24,989 bases of DNA. It comes from JABEVB01 sp049965775 (GTDB taxonomy: Bacteria > Planctomycetota > Phycisphaerae > WQYP01). The position numbers and the translations under genes were made by a program. The DNA is taken from contig JBMFVX010000034.1 of assembly GCA_049965775.1 (NCBI GenBank), positions 1 to 24,989 of the forward strand, written 5' to 3'. The notes under the pieces were generated by a model, which was not told the origin of the DNA, ran no database searches, and worked only from the letters and a program-made list of their open reading frames with translations. Below are positions 8,432 through 15,841 of the stretch, one piece after another (within the stretch, counting starts at the first letter, position 1; the number at the start of each line of letters is the position of its first letter).

Positions 8432-9166
8432 ATGAACTTATCCGGCAAAGCAGCAATGGTAACTGGCGCTGCCAAACGCATTGGGCGGGAGGTGGCTCTT
8501 ACGCTCGCCCGTGCGGGGTGCGATGTTATTGTCCATTATGGAACCTCAGCGCCGGAAGCGGCCTCGCTGGCTGCCGAAATTACCGCGCTGGGACGACGGG
8601 CCATGGTGCTGCAAGCCCATCTCGATCGGCCTGCGGACCTGCGCCGGCTGGCGGCAGCGGCCCAAAAGCGGTTTGGCCGGGTGGATGTGCTCGTCAATAA
8701 TGCCTCGTCGTTTTTTCCGCTCAAACTCGGTGACATCACGCCCAGGGCCATGCAACATTTAATCGCCGTCAACACCACCGCCCCACTTTTGCTGTCCCAG
8801 GCAATTCTGCCCGGCATGAAACGCCGCCGCTTCGGCAAAATCATCAACCTGCTGGATATTTCAGTTGAGCGCCCGTGGCCCGGCTATATGGCGTACTGCG
8901 CCAGCAAGGCGGCGCTCTGGTCGCTTACGCAATCTCTGGCGATTGCCGCGGCTCCGCATGTTCAGGTCAACGGCATTTGCCCGGGGGCCATTTTGTGGCA
9001 CAAGGGGCTGAGCAAAGCCGATATTCGCCGCCAGACGGCTCGTATTCCCGCAAAACGGCGCGGCGGGCCGCAAGACATTGCCGCCGCGGTGGTGTATCTT
9101 TGTCAGACGGATTACGTCACCGGCCAGAAAATTGTGGTGGACGGTGGCCGATCAGCAACCTGGTAA
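8432..9166 (+). CDS. Pteridine reductase / dihydromonapterin reductase-like SDR
   Basis: A 244-residue short-chain dehydrogenase, probably NADPH-dependent, resembling the FolM/PTR1 group that reduces dihydropterins or dihydrofolate. The cofactor motif is TGAAKRIG (11-18) with the Arg typical of PTR1, in place of TGxxxGIG. NNAS follows at 89-92. The catalytic Ser of classical SDRs is replaced by Asp142 in LLDISVERP, as in FolM and trypanosomatid PTR1, with Tyr155 and Lys159 in YCASK. The C-terminal VTGQKIVVDGG is the standard SDR ending. AGGA at about 8419-8422 precedes the ATG by 9-10 nt. A second SDR gene follows after 69 nt on the same strand. The exact pterin substrate cannot be read from sequence. 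Confidence 0.75.
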   Translation: MNLSGKAAMVTGAAKRIGREVALTLARAGCDVIVHYGTSAPEAASLAAEITALGRRAMVLQAHLDRPADLRRLAAAAQKRFGRVDVLVNNASSFFPLKLGDITPRAMQHLIAVNTTAPLLLSQAILPGMKRRRFGKIINLLDISVERPWPGYMAYCASKAALWSLTQSLAIAAAPHVQVNGICPGAILWHKGLSKADIRRQTARIPAKRRGGPQDIAAAVVYLCQTDYVTGQKIVVDGGRSATW

Positions 9167-9235
9167 AAGGCGCGTGCCGCAGCCTGTTCGGCGCGATGCG
9201 ACATTATGAACTTCCATGCTTAACAGGAGCAAAGC

Positions 9236-10036
9236 ATGATTAACCTGGCCGGTAAAACCGTCGTGATCACCGGGGCATCTTCAGGCATCGGCGCAGCTGC
9301 TGCGCTCGCGTTTGCCAAACGCGGCGCCAAACTGGTACTGGGTGCCCGGCGAACCGATAAACTCACGGCCGTGGCCGAGCAGGCCCATGCGCTGGGAGCC
9401 GATGTTGTCGCGCACCCCTGCGATGTAAGCCAGCGCGATCAGGTTCAAGCGCTCTTGCATCTTGCGATTGAAAAATTCGGTCGGCTGGATGTGGCCATCG
9501 CCAACGCCGGCTTTGGGTTTGTCGCCCGCGTACACGAAAGCGACGAGGCGCAAATTGACGAAATTTGGCGCGTCAATGTGCTGGGTACATGGTATGTCAT
9601 GGCCGAAGCCGCCAACATCATGCTGCCCCGAAAAAGCGGCCACATCATTGCGGTTTCTTCAGCGGCGGCAAGGCGCTCGCTGCCCACCATGGGGTTTTAT
9701 TCTCTTACCAAGGCCGCACAGCTTTCTCTGGTGGAGGCACAGCGTGTGGAGTTGCGCGGCACCGGCATTAAAGTAAGCTCCGTACACCCCATTACGACAC
9801 AAACGGATTTTTTTGATGAGGCCTCGCGCCGCAGCCGCACACGCATCAGCGGTGTGGGCAAGAGCCAGACGGCGGAGCTGGTGGGCGAAAAAATCGCCCG
9901 CCTTGCCGAGCGCCCCAAACCGGAACTCTGGCCTTTTGCCCCCAGCCGCCTCGCTCTGGTTTTTTCGAGTGCACTGCCGCGGTTGACCGATCATATGATG
10001 GCCAAAATGTTGCCCAGTAGAAACAAAACTGACTGA
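9236..10036 (+). CDS. Classical SDR-family oxidoreductase
   Basis: A 266-residue classical short-chain dehydrogenase/reductase. The Rossmann motif TGASSGIG lies at 12-19, the NAG motif at 90-92, and the catalytic set Ser142, Tyr155, Lys159 (YSLTK) is complete. An Arg pair after beta-2 (GARRTDKL) suggests NADPH preference. The C-terminal 60 residues lack the usual GG ending and instead carry a basic, hydrophobic tail with LWPFAPSRLALVFSSALPRLTDHMM, as in SDRs of the membrane-associated DltE/YbbO-like type. AGGAG (9225-9229) lies 6 nt before the ATG. The substrate is unknown. It follows the pteridine reductase-like gene by 69 nt and precedes the EEP-fold gene by 50 nt, so the three may be cotranscribed. 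Confidence 0.85.
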   Translation: MINLAGKTVVITGASSGIGAAAALAFAKRGAKLVLGARRTDKLTAVAEQAHALGADVVAHPCDVSQRDQVQALLHLAIEKFGRLDVAIANAGFGFVARVHESDEAQIDEIWRVNVLGTWYVMAEAANIMLPRKSGHIIAVSSAAARRSLPTMGFYSLTKAAQLSLVEAQRVELRGTGIKVSSVHPITTQTDFFDEASRRSRTRISGVGKSQTAELVGEKIARLAERPKPELWPFAPSRLALVFSSALPRLTDHMMAKMLPSRNKTD

Positions 10037-10086
10037 TATGGAGCTATTTCGCCGCCCGGCCACCCGCCCTGCGACGAGCAACCCAC

Positions 10087-11055
10087 ATGAAACGCTTGGC
10101 CTGGCTGTTAACCGTTGTTGTGCCCATTGCGGCGATTTTTTTCTTTGCGCGTTTTTTGCCGCAGCGGCCCCGTGCCGCAAACATTATCGCTCCGCCGCCC
10201 GCACCCATCGTTGACCCGCACGCGCTCACGGTGGTGACTATTAATCTCGGCGACGCGGAGCCGCAGAATCAGGGCAGCATCGCCGCCCGGCGCCAGCGCC
10301 TGCTGTTAAACATCCTCTACCGCCGCCAGCCCGATATTGTTGCCATGCAGGCCTGCCTGCCGGCGCAGGCGGCGTTCTTCGCCCACTATTTGCCGTACGA
10401 TGATCATTATCCGCCGGCGGCACGCCCGGGCCTGAACCTGCTCAACAGCCTCTCGCAGGCGCTGGAAACATGGAACCAGATTTTTTACCGCAAAGATCGC
10501 TTCACCGCCGTTACCGGATCGTTTGGGCTGGTACGGCCGCACCATCTTGCCACCAACGCCACGGAAAACACCTACTATTCCATGGTGCTGCTGCGCGATC
10601 GCAAGCATATTATGCCGGATATTATTGTGGCCGACGTGCACCTGCGCCATGGCATACCCGGCGCTATCGCAGCTGCGGCGCGCATGCAGCAGCGCATTCG
10701 GGCATTGTGGAGCCGTTACCCGAGCGCTCAAGTGATTTTTCTGGGCGATATGAACCATCCCAAAACTATTACCCGGCTCTACGCAAACCTGCTCGGTGCG
10801 CCATTCGGCGGCGGCCCGCATGGCTCGCTGGTGGATGCGTTTGACTACGCCGCCCGCCCGCATGGCGTACTTTGGGGAACCTGGCAGGACTTTGTGGGCA
10901 AACCTGTGCTGAAGCTGCCGACCGATCTCATCTTCCTGAGCCGCGGCTGGCACTACACGCCCGCCCAAATTTGGCGCGATCACTTAGCCAACGGCCTGTA
11001 CCCAAGCGACCACTACCCTGTGGCGGTAACACTGCGATGGAAGCCGGCACCCTGA
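10087..11055 (+). CDS. Membrane-anchored endonuclease/exonuclease/phosphatase-fold protein, altered active site
   Basis: A 322-residue protein with an N-terminal membrane segment (about 5-22) and an EEP domain from about residue 47. Conserved EEP landmarks are TINLG with Asn53, ADVHL with Asp183/His185, LGDMN with Asp221 and Asn223, TDLIF with Asp280, and SDHYPV with Asp308/His309. The segment that normally reads LQE, supplying a metal-binding Glu, reads MQACL here, so that Glu is Ala89. Either another residue compensates or catalysis is changed. Families with this fold cleave nucleic acids, phosphoinositides or sphingomyelin; which applies is unknown. The likely location is the periplasmic face of the inner membrane. 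The ribosome binding site is weak. Confidence 0.75.
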   Translation: MKRLAWLLTVVVPIAAIFFFARFLPQRPRAANIIAPPPAPIVDPHALTVVTINLGDAEPQNQGSIAARRQRLLLNILYRRQPDIVAMQACLPAQAAFFAHYLPYDDHYPPAARPGLNLLNSLSQALETWNQIFYRKDRFTAVTGSFGLVRPHHLATNATENTYYSMVLLRDRKHIMPDIIVADVHLRHGIPGAIAAAARMQQRIRALWSRYPSAQVIFLGDMNHPKTITRLYANLLGAPFGGGPHGSLVDAFDYAARPHGVLWGTWQDFVGKPVLKLPTDLIFLSRGWHYTPAQIWRDHLANGLYPSDHYPVAVTLRWKPAP

Positions 11056-11115
11056 AGGGGCATGACGTCCGCAGCAGCAAGTGACTATATTGCACGCACA
11101 AAAGCGGCGTGTTAC

Positions 11116-11164
11116 ACATTATATTTTCCCTTTTTATACATTATATCATCTTATTGGCGATAAT
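11116..11164 (+). promoter_or_regulatory. AT-rich candidate promoter region of the DAHP synthase gene
   Basis: A sharply AT-rich island containing two copies of ACATTATAT (11116-11124 and 11138-11146, period 22 bp). One possible promoter is TATACA (11135-11140) with GATAAT (11159-11164), 18 nt apart. Several alternative -10-like hexamers exist, so the exact promoter is uncertain. Confidence 0.35.
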
Positions 11165-11218
11165 ATTACCGATTGCCTCGGCATCAGATTTAATGCACCT
11201 CGCGCTATGGTAAAAACT

Positions 11219-11310
11219 CCACCGCAAGCAGGTGGTAATTTTTGGCAAATCTGCCCATAATGCTTAATTCGGCCAAATTGGTGGAGCCAGCGGCAAGCAT
11301 CCACTTGCGG
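11219..11310 (+). promoter_or_regulatory. Leader of the DAHP synthase gene with competing stems
   Basis: CCACC (11219-11223) can pair with GGTGG at 11231-11235, followed by TAATTTTT, or with another GGTGG at 11280-11284. The overlapping CCGCAAG (11222-11228) is complementary to CTTGCGG (11304-11310), and GCAAG (11293-11297) to CTTGC (11304-11308). These mutually exclusive pairings lie between the probable promoter and the start codon and would permit attenuation, but the stems are short. Confidence 0.25.
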
Positions 11311-11331
11311 CCTCAAACGAGGTTTATCTGC

Positions 11332-12411
11332 ATGATCGTTATCCTGAAGCCTGATGCCAGCGACGCGCTGGTGCAAGACATTGTCTCGCAAATCGAGACG
11401 CTGGGCCTGCAGGCGCATCTTTCCAAAGGGCAGTTTCGCACGGTTATTGGCGTCGTCGGCGAAGAAGGCAAGGTAGATAAAGAACACCTCCTATCCATCA
11501 ATGGTGTCGAACAAGTATTGCCCATTATGAAGCCCTACAAACTCGCAAGCCGCGAGTTTCATAAAGCCGATCTGGTGATTAACATCCCATGCCCGAGCGG
11601 CGGCACGCTGAAAGTCGGCGGGGCACATTGTCTGGCTATTGCCGGCCCGTGCGCCTGCGAAAACGAGCAGATGGTGCACACCATCGCCCGCGAAATTAAG
11701 GCCGCCGGCGCTGCGGTACTGCGTGGCGGAGCCTATAAACCCCGCACCAGCCCTTACAGTTTTCAGGGCCATGGCGAAGAAGCGCTCAAGTGGCTGCGCG
11801 ATGCCGGCCGCGAAAATAACATGCCCGTTATTACCGAAGTTATGGACACGCGCCATGTGGCGGTTATTGAACGCTACACCGATATTTTTCAAATCGGCGC
11901 ACGCAACATGCAGAACTTCAACCTGCTTTTTGAAGTTGGCAAAACCCGCAAGCCCGTGGTGCTTAAACGCGGCATGGCCGCTTCCATTCAGGAATGGCTT
12001 ATGAGCGCGGAATACATTTTAAGCCAGGGCAATCGCGAGGTCATTTTATGCGAGCGCGGCATCAAAACGTTTGAAACCGCCCTGCGCTACACACTCGATA
12101 TTTCAGCGGTGCCGGTGGTGAAGGCCAACAGCCATCTGCCGGTTATTGTAGACCCCAGCCACGCCAGCGGCGTGCGAGAATTTGTGCCCGCACTGGCGCA
12201 GGCGGGCCTAGCCGCCGGGGCCGATGGCATTATGGTTGAAGTGCATGATTGCCCCAGCAAAGCCATGTGCGATGGCCCGCAGGCGCTGCTGCCCAACCAG
12301 TTCGCCGACATGATGCGCAAACTCAACGATATCGCCCATGTGTTTAATCGCTCATTTTCGTCGGTGTCGGCGGCAAAGGTGGGCGGTACTCCGGTGGGCG
12401 CGGCCCCATAA
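11332..12411 (+). CDS. aroF: 3-deoxy-7-phosphoheptulonate (DAHP) synthase, type I-beta with N-terminal regulatory domain
   Basis: First step of the shikimate pathway: condenses phosphoenolpyruvate and erythrose 4-phosphate. The 359 residues comprise an N-terminal ferredoxin/ACT-like domain (about 1-70, MIVILKPDAS...) as in Thermotoga DAHP synthase, where it mediates feedback inhibition, and a TIM-barrel catalytic domain. Visible landmarks are GPCACE (105-110) with metal-binding Cys107, LRGGAYKPRTSPYSFQG (130-146), LKRGM (211-215), DPSHASG (274-280) with His277, Glu303 in MVEVH and Asp314. The ATG at 11332, with GAGG at 11319-11322, matches the family start; an in-frame TTG at 11242 would add 30 unrelated residues. 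Feedback inhibition is inferred from the domain. tpiA follows after 65 nt. Confidence 0.95.
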   Translation: MIVILKPDASDALVQDIVSQIETLGLQAHLSKGQFRTVIGVVGEEGKVDKEHLLSINGVEQVLPIMKPYKLASREFHKADLVINIPCPSGGTLKVGGAHCLAIAGPCACENEQMVHTIAREIKAAGAAVLRGGAYKPRTSPYSFQGHGEEALKWLRDAGRENNMPVITEVMDTRHVAVIERYTDIFQIGARNMQNFNLLFEVGKTRKPVVLKRGMAASIQEWLMSAEYILSQGNREVILCERGIKTFETALRYTLDISAVPVVKANSHLPVIVDPSHASGVREFVPALAQAGLAAGADGIMVEVHDCPSKAMCDGPQALLPNQFADMMRKLNDIAHVFNRSFSSVSAAKVGGTPVGAAP

Positions 12412-12476
12412 TAAGTTATGACCGCGAACACACGCTCGCACCATACATTTTTTGAAAGCAAAGGAAAACATATCCC

Positions 12477-13259
12477 ATGAGCACCCGTAAGTTTTTAATC
12501 GCCGGCAACTGGAAGATGAACCTCTCGCGCGCCAAAGCGGTGGAACTGGCTCAGGGCCTAGTCAAACACTTCCCGGCCGGTTCACCGGCGCAGGTGGCCC
12601 TTATACCCACGTTTGTGCACCTTGAAGCCGTGGGGGCCATCATCAAAGGCTCTCCCATGAAGCTCGGCGCACAAGACGCCTACTTTGAAAAGCCCGGCGC
12701 ATTTACCGGCGAGGTAAGCTGCGAACAACTCGCTGAACTGGCGGTGCAATATGTGCTCGTCGGCCACAGCGAGCGGCGGCACATTCTGCACGAGGCCGAT
12801 AGCCTGCTGAACAAAAAACTTCTGGGGGTTCTCGCCGGCAACATGACCGCCGTGCTATGCGTCGGCGAAACGCTCGATCAGCGCAAAGGCAATCAGACGC
12901 AGCAGGTGGTGCAGACGCAACTGCAGCATGGCCTTGCGGGCGTGCCGACAAGCGCCGTGGAACAGGGCCGGCTGGTGGTTGCCTACGAGCCGGTATGGGC
13001 CATCGGCACCGGCCTTACCGCCACGCCGGAACAAGCTCAGGACGTGCATCAATTTATTCGTGAGCGGCTCGCGGGGCAGTTTGGCCACGGCCTGGCACAG
13101 AGCGTGCAAATTCAATATGGTGGATCGGTAAAAAAGGCCAGCGCCCATTCGCTGCTGAGCCAACCTGATATTGACGGCCTGCTCGTAGGCGGCGCCAGCC
13201 TTATTGTTGAAGAGTTTGCGGGCATTATCGCAGCGGCGGCAACCGCCAAGGCCGCCTGA
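12477..13259 (+). CDS. tpiA: Triosephosphate isomerase
   Basis: Interconverts dihydroxyacetone phosphate and glyceraldehyde 3-phosphate in glycolysis. The 260-residue length is normal. Active-site residues are all present: Asn11 and Lys13 in AGNWKMN, His97 in VGHSERR, Glu171 in YEPVWAIGTG, and the phosphate-binding loops GGSV (215-218) and GGAS (238-241). AAGGAAA lies upstream of the ATG at slightly long spacing. It starts the tpiA-secG pairing seen in many bacteria and is probably cotranscribed with the genes through coaC. Confidence 0.98.
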   Translation: MSTRKFLIAGNWKMNLSRAKAVELAQGLVKHFPAGSPAQVALIPTFVHLEAVGAIIKGSPMKLGAQDAYFEKPGAFTGEVSCEQLAELAVQYVLVGHSERRHILHEADSLLNKKLLGVLAGNMTAVLCVGETLDQRKGNQTQQVVQTQLQHGLAGVPTSAVEQGRLVVAYEPVWAIGTGLTATPEQAQDVHQFIRERLAGQFGHGLAQSVQIQYGGSVKKASAHSLLSQPDIDGLLVGGASLIVEEFAGIIAAAATAKAA

Positions 13260-13330
13260 GGCGGGCCTCGATTAACGACCCCGGCAGCCGCATAACCTAA
13301 GCGGCCAACAGCATTAAAGGAAAGCTCGAT

Positions 13331-13777
13331 ATGACGACATTTTTATTTATTATTTTTACGCTCATCAGCCTGCTGATGATTTTGGTGGTTTTGGTGCAGC
13401 GCGGTCGCGGCGGCGGCCTGATCGGGGCGTTTGGCGCTGCGGGCGGTGGCACCGCCTTTGGCACAAAAACCGGCGATGTGTTTACCTGGGTTACCGTCGT
13501 ACTTTTCGCGATGTTTATCGCGCTGGCAATCTTTTTGAATTGGCGCGTTCAGGGTGTTGAAGTGCCGGCCTCGGCTGCCACAACTCAAACCAGCGCCGCC
13601 GGTGCGGCAGGCGCAAGCGGCCAGGCGGGCACGCCCGCGACCGCCAAGCCAATGGCTAAAGTCGCCGCAGCGACCCAGGCCGCAGCTACGCAGGCGGCAA
13701 CCGCTCCGGCCAAGGCTGCGGTTAAAGCCGCCGTCAATAATACTAAAGCGGCCGCCCCCGGAACTGCCAAGCCATAA
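13331..13777 (+). CDS. secG: Preprotein translocase subunit SecG with long Ala-rich tail
   Basis: Accessory inner-membrane subunit of the SecYEG channel. Two membrane segments (about 3-22 and 50-70) flank the conserved Gly-rich loop QRGRGGGLIGAFG with GGGTAFGTKTGDVF, diagnostic of SecG. The protein is 148 residues, whereas SecG is commonly 70-110; the excess is a C-terminal tail (71-148) of Ala, Thr, Lys and Pro, low in complexity and probably disordered. AAAGGAAAG precedes the ATG. The gene follows tpiA by 71 nt. Confidence 0.92.
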   Translation: MTTFLFIIFTLISLLMILVVLVQRGRGGGLIGAFGAAGGGTAFGTKTGDVFTWVTVVLFAMFIALAIFLNWRVQGVEVPASAATTQTSAAGAAGASGQAGTPATAKPMAKVAAATQAAATQAATAPAKAAVKAAVNNTKAAAPGTAKP

Positions 13778-13857
13778 TTTTGTCTGGCGACGGCAGCAAA
13801 CTTACAGGCCCATGCCACCGCCCCGTTGCCCGTGGGCTGCCTTAGCTTGGAGCTTTG

Positions 13858-14754
13858 ATGATTCTCAGCATGACCGGATATGGTTCTGCCAGTGCACAGG
13901 CTCAGGGCCTGGTATGCCAGGTTGAGTTGCGCGCTGTCAACAACCGCTTCTTTAAAATAAGCATCCGCCTCGACGAACACCTTGCCGACTGTGAAGTGGA
14001 GATCGAGCGGCTGATTCGATCAAAAATCGCCCGCGGTTCAGTTACAGTAAAAGTTACCCTCCGCGGCGAAGCCATCGAAACCGTAGCGCCCGTCAATGCC
14101 GCAGCCGCAAAACTTTACCTTCAGCAAATGCTCGCCATTGCCGAGTCGCAGCCGATAGCCGGGCGCGGTCAATACACGCTCGATCTTCCCACCCTGTTGA
14201 CGCTGCCGGGCGTATGTATGCAGCCCGTCGAGAGCGAAGAATTACACGAAACCGCCCGCAACATGGTAACCAAGCTGGTGCAACAGGCACTGGATCAACT
14301 GCTGCAGATGCGCCGCCGGGAGGGCGAATCTTTGGCGGCCGACCTGACCAAACATCTCGATCGCATCGGCGCCGGCTTGCAGCAAATTAAACTCCATGCG
14401 CCGCAGGTGGTTGCGCAATATCACCAAAGGCTGCGGGCACGGGTGCAGCAATTGGTGTCGGATGCCAAGCTGTCGCTTAACGATGCCGACCTTCTCCGCG
14501 AGGTGGCGCTCTTTGGCGACCGGGCCGACATCAGCGAGGAGTTGGCCCGCCTGCAGGGGCATCTCGATCAATTCACCGAAACCTGCCGCGATGAAGCCGA
14601 GGCGGGCCGCAAGCTCGAGTTTATCGCCCAGGAGATGCTGCGCGAGGCCAACACCATCGGCAGCAAGGCCAGCGACAGCGCCATCGCCCGGTGCACGGTG
14701 GACATCAAAAGCGCTATTGACCGCATTAAGGAGCAGGTGCAGAACGTGGAATAG
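13858..14754 (+). CDS. yicC: YicC-family endoribonuclease
   Basis: A 298-residue YicC protein. The N-terminus MILSMTGYGSA is the family signature, followed by VELRAVNNRFFKISIRL (22-38), and the C-terminal domain has DRADISEELARLQGHL (221-236) and GRKLEFIAQEMLREANTIGSK (250-270). Family members in Escherichia coli and Bacillus act as RNases; the target here is unknown. Two starts are possible, TTG at 13855 and ATG at 13858; the ATG is chosen because GGAG (13849-13852) lies 5 nt before it and the family starts this way. It sits in the conserved yicC-gmk-rpoZ-coa order. Confidence 0.93.
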   Translation: MILSMTGYGSASAQAQGLVCQVELRAVNNRFFKISIRLDEHLADCEVEIERLIRSKIARGSVTVKVTLRGEAIETVAPVNAAAAKLYLQQMLAIAESQPIAGRGQYTLDLPTLLTLPGVCMQPVESEELHETARNMVTKLVQQALDQLLQMRRREGESLAADLTKHLDRIGAGLQQIKLHAPQVVAQYHQRLRARVQQLVSDAKLSLNDADLLREVALFGDRADISEELARLQGHLDQFTETCRDEAEAGRKLEFIAQEMLREANTIGSKASDSAIARCTVDIKSAIDRIKEQVQNVE

Positions 14755-14786
14755 CCACCCGGCTGTTTTACCCTGCCGCACATGCC

Positions 14787-15419
14787 ATGTCGCAAGCAGC
14801 AAGCCCATCACAACCCGCAAACCCATCTGCCGCAGGCGGCCTGCTGGTATTTGTTTCCGGCCCGTCGGGTGTAGGCAAATCCACCATTTGCCGCCGGCTT
14901 GCCTGCGATTTGCCGGCTGAATTCGCCGTTTCGGCCACCACCCGGGCCGGCAAGCCCCAGGATGCCCTTGGCAAAAAATACCTCTTTATATCGGAAGCCG
15001 AGTTTAAACAAAGGCTTGAAAATAACGAGTTTTTGGAATATGCTAACGTGTTCGGCCATTGGTATGGTACCTTAAAGCAACCGGTGGTCGAAAGCCTGGC
15101 GGCGGGCAAAATGGTGCTGCTGGAAATAGATGTTCAGGGCGGCAGCCAGATACACCGAATGTTCCCCGAAGCCGTGGGAATTTTTATTATGCCCCCCGCC
15201 GAGAAAGACCTGATTGCCCGCCTGCAATCGCGCGGGCGCGATGATGCCGCGGCCATACAACGCCGCGTGGCCGAAGCCGCCGCCGAGGTTAAAGCCGCCT
15301 GCGAATCGGGCGCTTATCGGTTTATGGTTGTCAATCAGGTGCTGGTTGAGGCCATTGAGGATATTAAGCGGTTTGTCGCCGCGGTCCGCCAGCCGCCAAA
15401 CCCGCTGCGGCAGTTGTAG
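14787..15419 (+). CDS. gmk: Guanylate kinase
   Basis: Phosphorylates GMP to GDP using ATP. The 210-residue protein has the P-loop GPSGVGKS (25-32), the GMP-binding TTR (Arg53) and Tyr65, the FLEYANVFGHWYGT block (82-95), and LLEIDVQGG (111-119) with Asp115. An 18-residue Ser/Ala/Pro-rich leader precedes the fold. The lid replaces the usual P-R-P-G-E sequence with GKPQDALGKKY. No clear ribosome binding site is seen before the ATG, which lies 32 nt after the yicC stop, so translation may be coupled to yicC. Confidence 0.96.
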   Translation: MSQAASPSQPANPSAAGGLLVFVSGPSGVGKSTICRRLACDLPAEFAVSATTRAGKPQDALGKKYLFISEAEFKQRLENNEFLEYANVFGHWYGTLKQPVVESLAAGKMVLLEIDVQGGSQIHRMFPEAVGIFIMPPAEKDLIARLQSRGRDDAAAIQRRVAEAAAEVKAACESGAYRFMVVNQVLVEAIEDIKRFVAAVRQPPNPLRQL

Positions 15420-15483
15420 CAGGCGGTCATCTGCGGTGCTGTACCGCGATGCGTTGCGGAAGTAAATAACACCCATGCGAGCC

Positions 15484-15504
15484 GCGGCCTTAAACCAAGG
15501 CCGC
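15484..15504 (+). promoter_or_regulatory. Perfect hairpin just upstream of rpoZ
   Basis: GCGGCCTT (15484-15491) pairs perfectly with AAGGCCGC (15497-15504) around a five-base loop AAACC. It ends a few bases before the AGGAG ribosome binding site of rpoZ and is not followed by a T-run. It may modulate rpoZ translation or mRNA processing; the function is inferred only from position. Confidence 0.45.
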
Positions 15505-15523
15505 CTTAACAGGAGCCACCACC

Positions 15524-15781
15524 ATGATTGAAGCAATCAAAAGTGATGAAATTGTTCATAAGCTTGGCGGACGATTCAAGCTGTGCGCACTGGTGCAGCG
15601 CCGCCTCGGCGAACTCATCGGCGGCGCCCGGCCCCTGGTGGAACGCAACGGCCGCACCGACCTCGAACTGGTCATTGAAGAAATTCTGCAGGACAAAATC
15701 GCCATTGATTACGAAAAGTGCCCCGGCATCTCCAAACCGGCGGATGCCCTGGGACGCCGCCACGAAACCGCAAAAAAATAA
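15524..15781 (+). CDS. rpoZ: RNA polymerase omega subunit
   Basis: Small subunit that aids RNA polymerase assembly around beta-prime. The 85-residue product has the RpoZ core: GGRFKLCALVQRRLGELIGGARPLV followed by LELVIEEILQDKI. The ATG is preceded by AGGAG at 8-9 nt. Its place between gmk and a CoA biosynthesis flavoprotein gene is the classic order and supports the call for a short, fast-diverging protein. The C-terminus (residues 64-85) is basic and poorly conserved. Confidence 0.92.
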   Translation: MIEAIKSDEIVHKLGGRFKLCALVQRRLGELIGGARPLVERNGRTDLELVIEEILQDKIAIDYEKCPGISKPADALGRRHETAKK

Positions 15782-15841
15782 TCGCGGCATCTTTACCCAT
15801 GATGCGCCGCAAACCCGCACCCGCTGCGAGGGTAACTCGGT

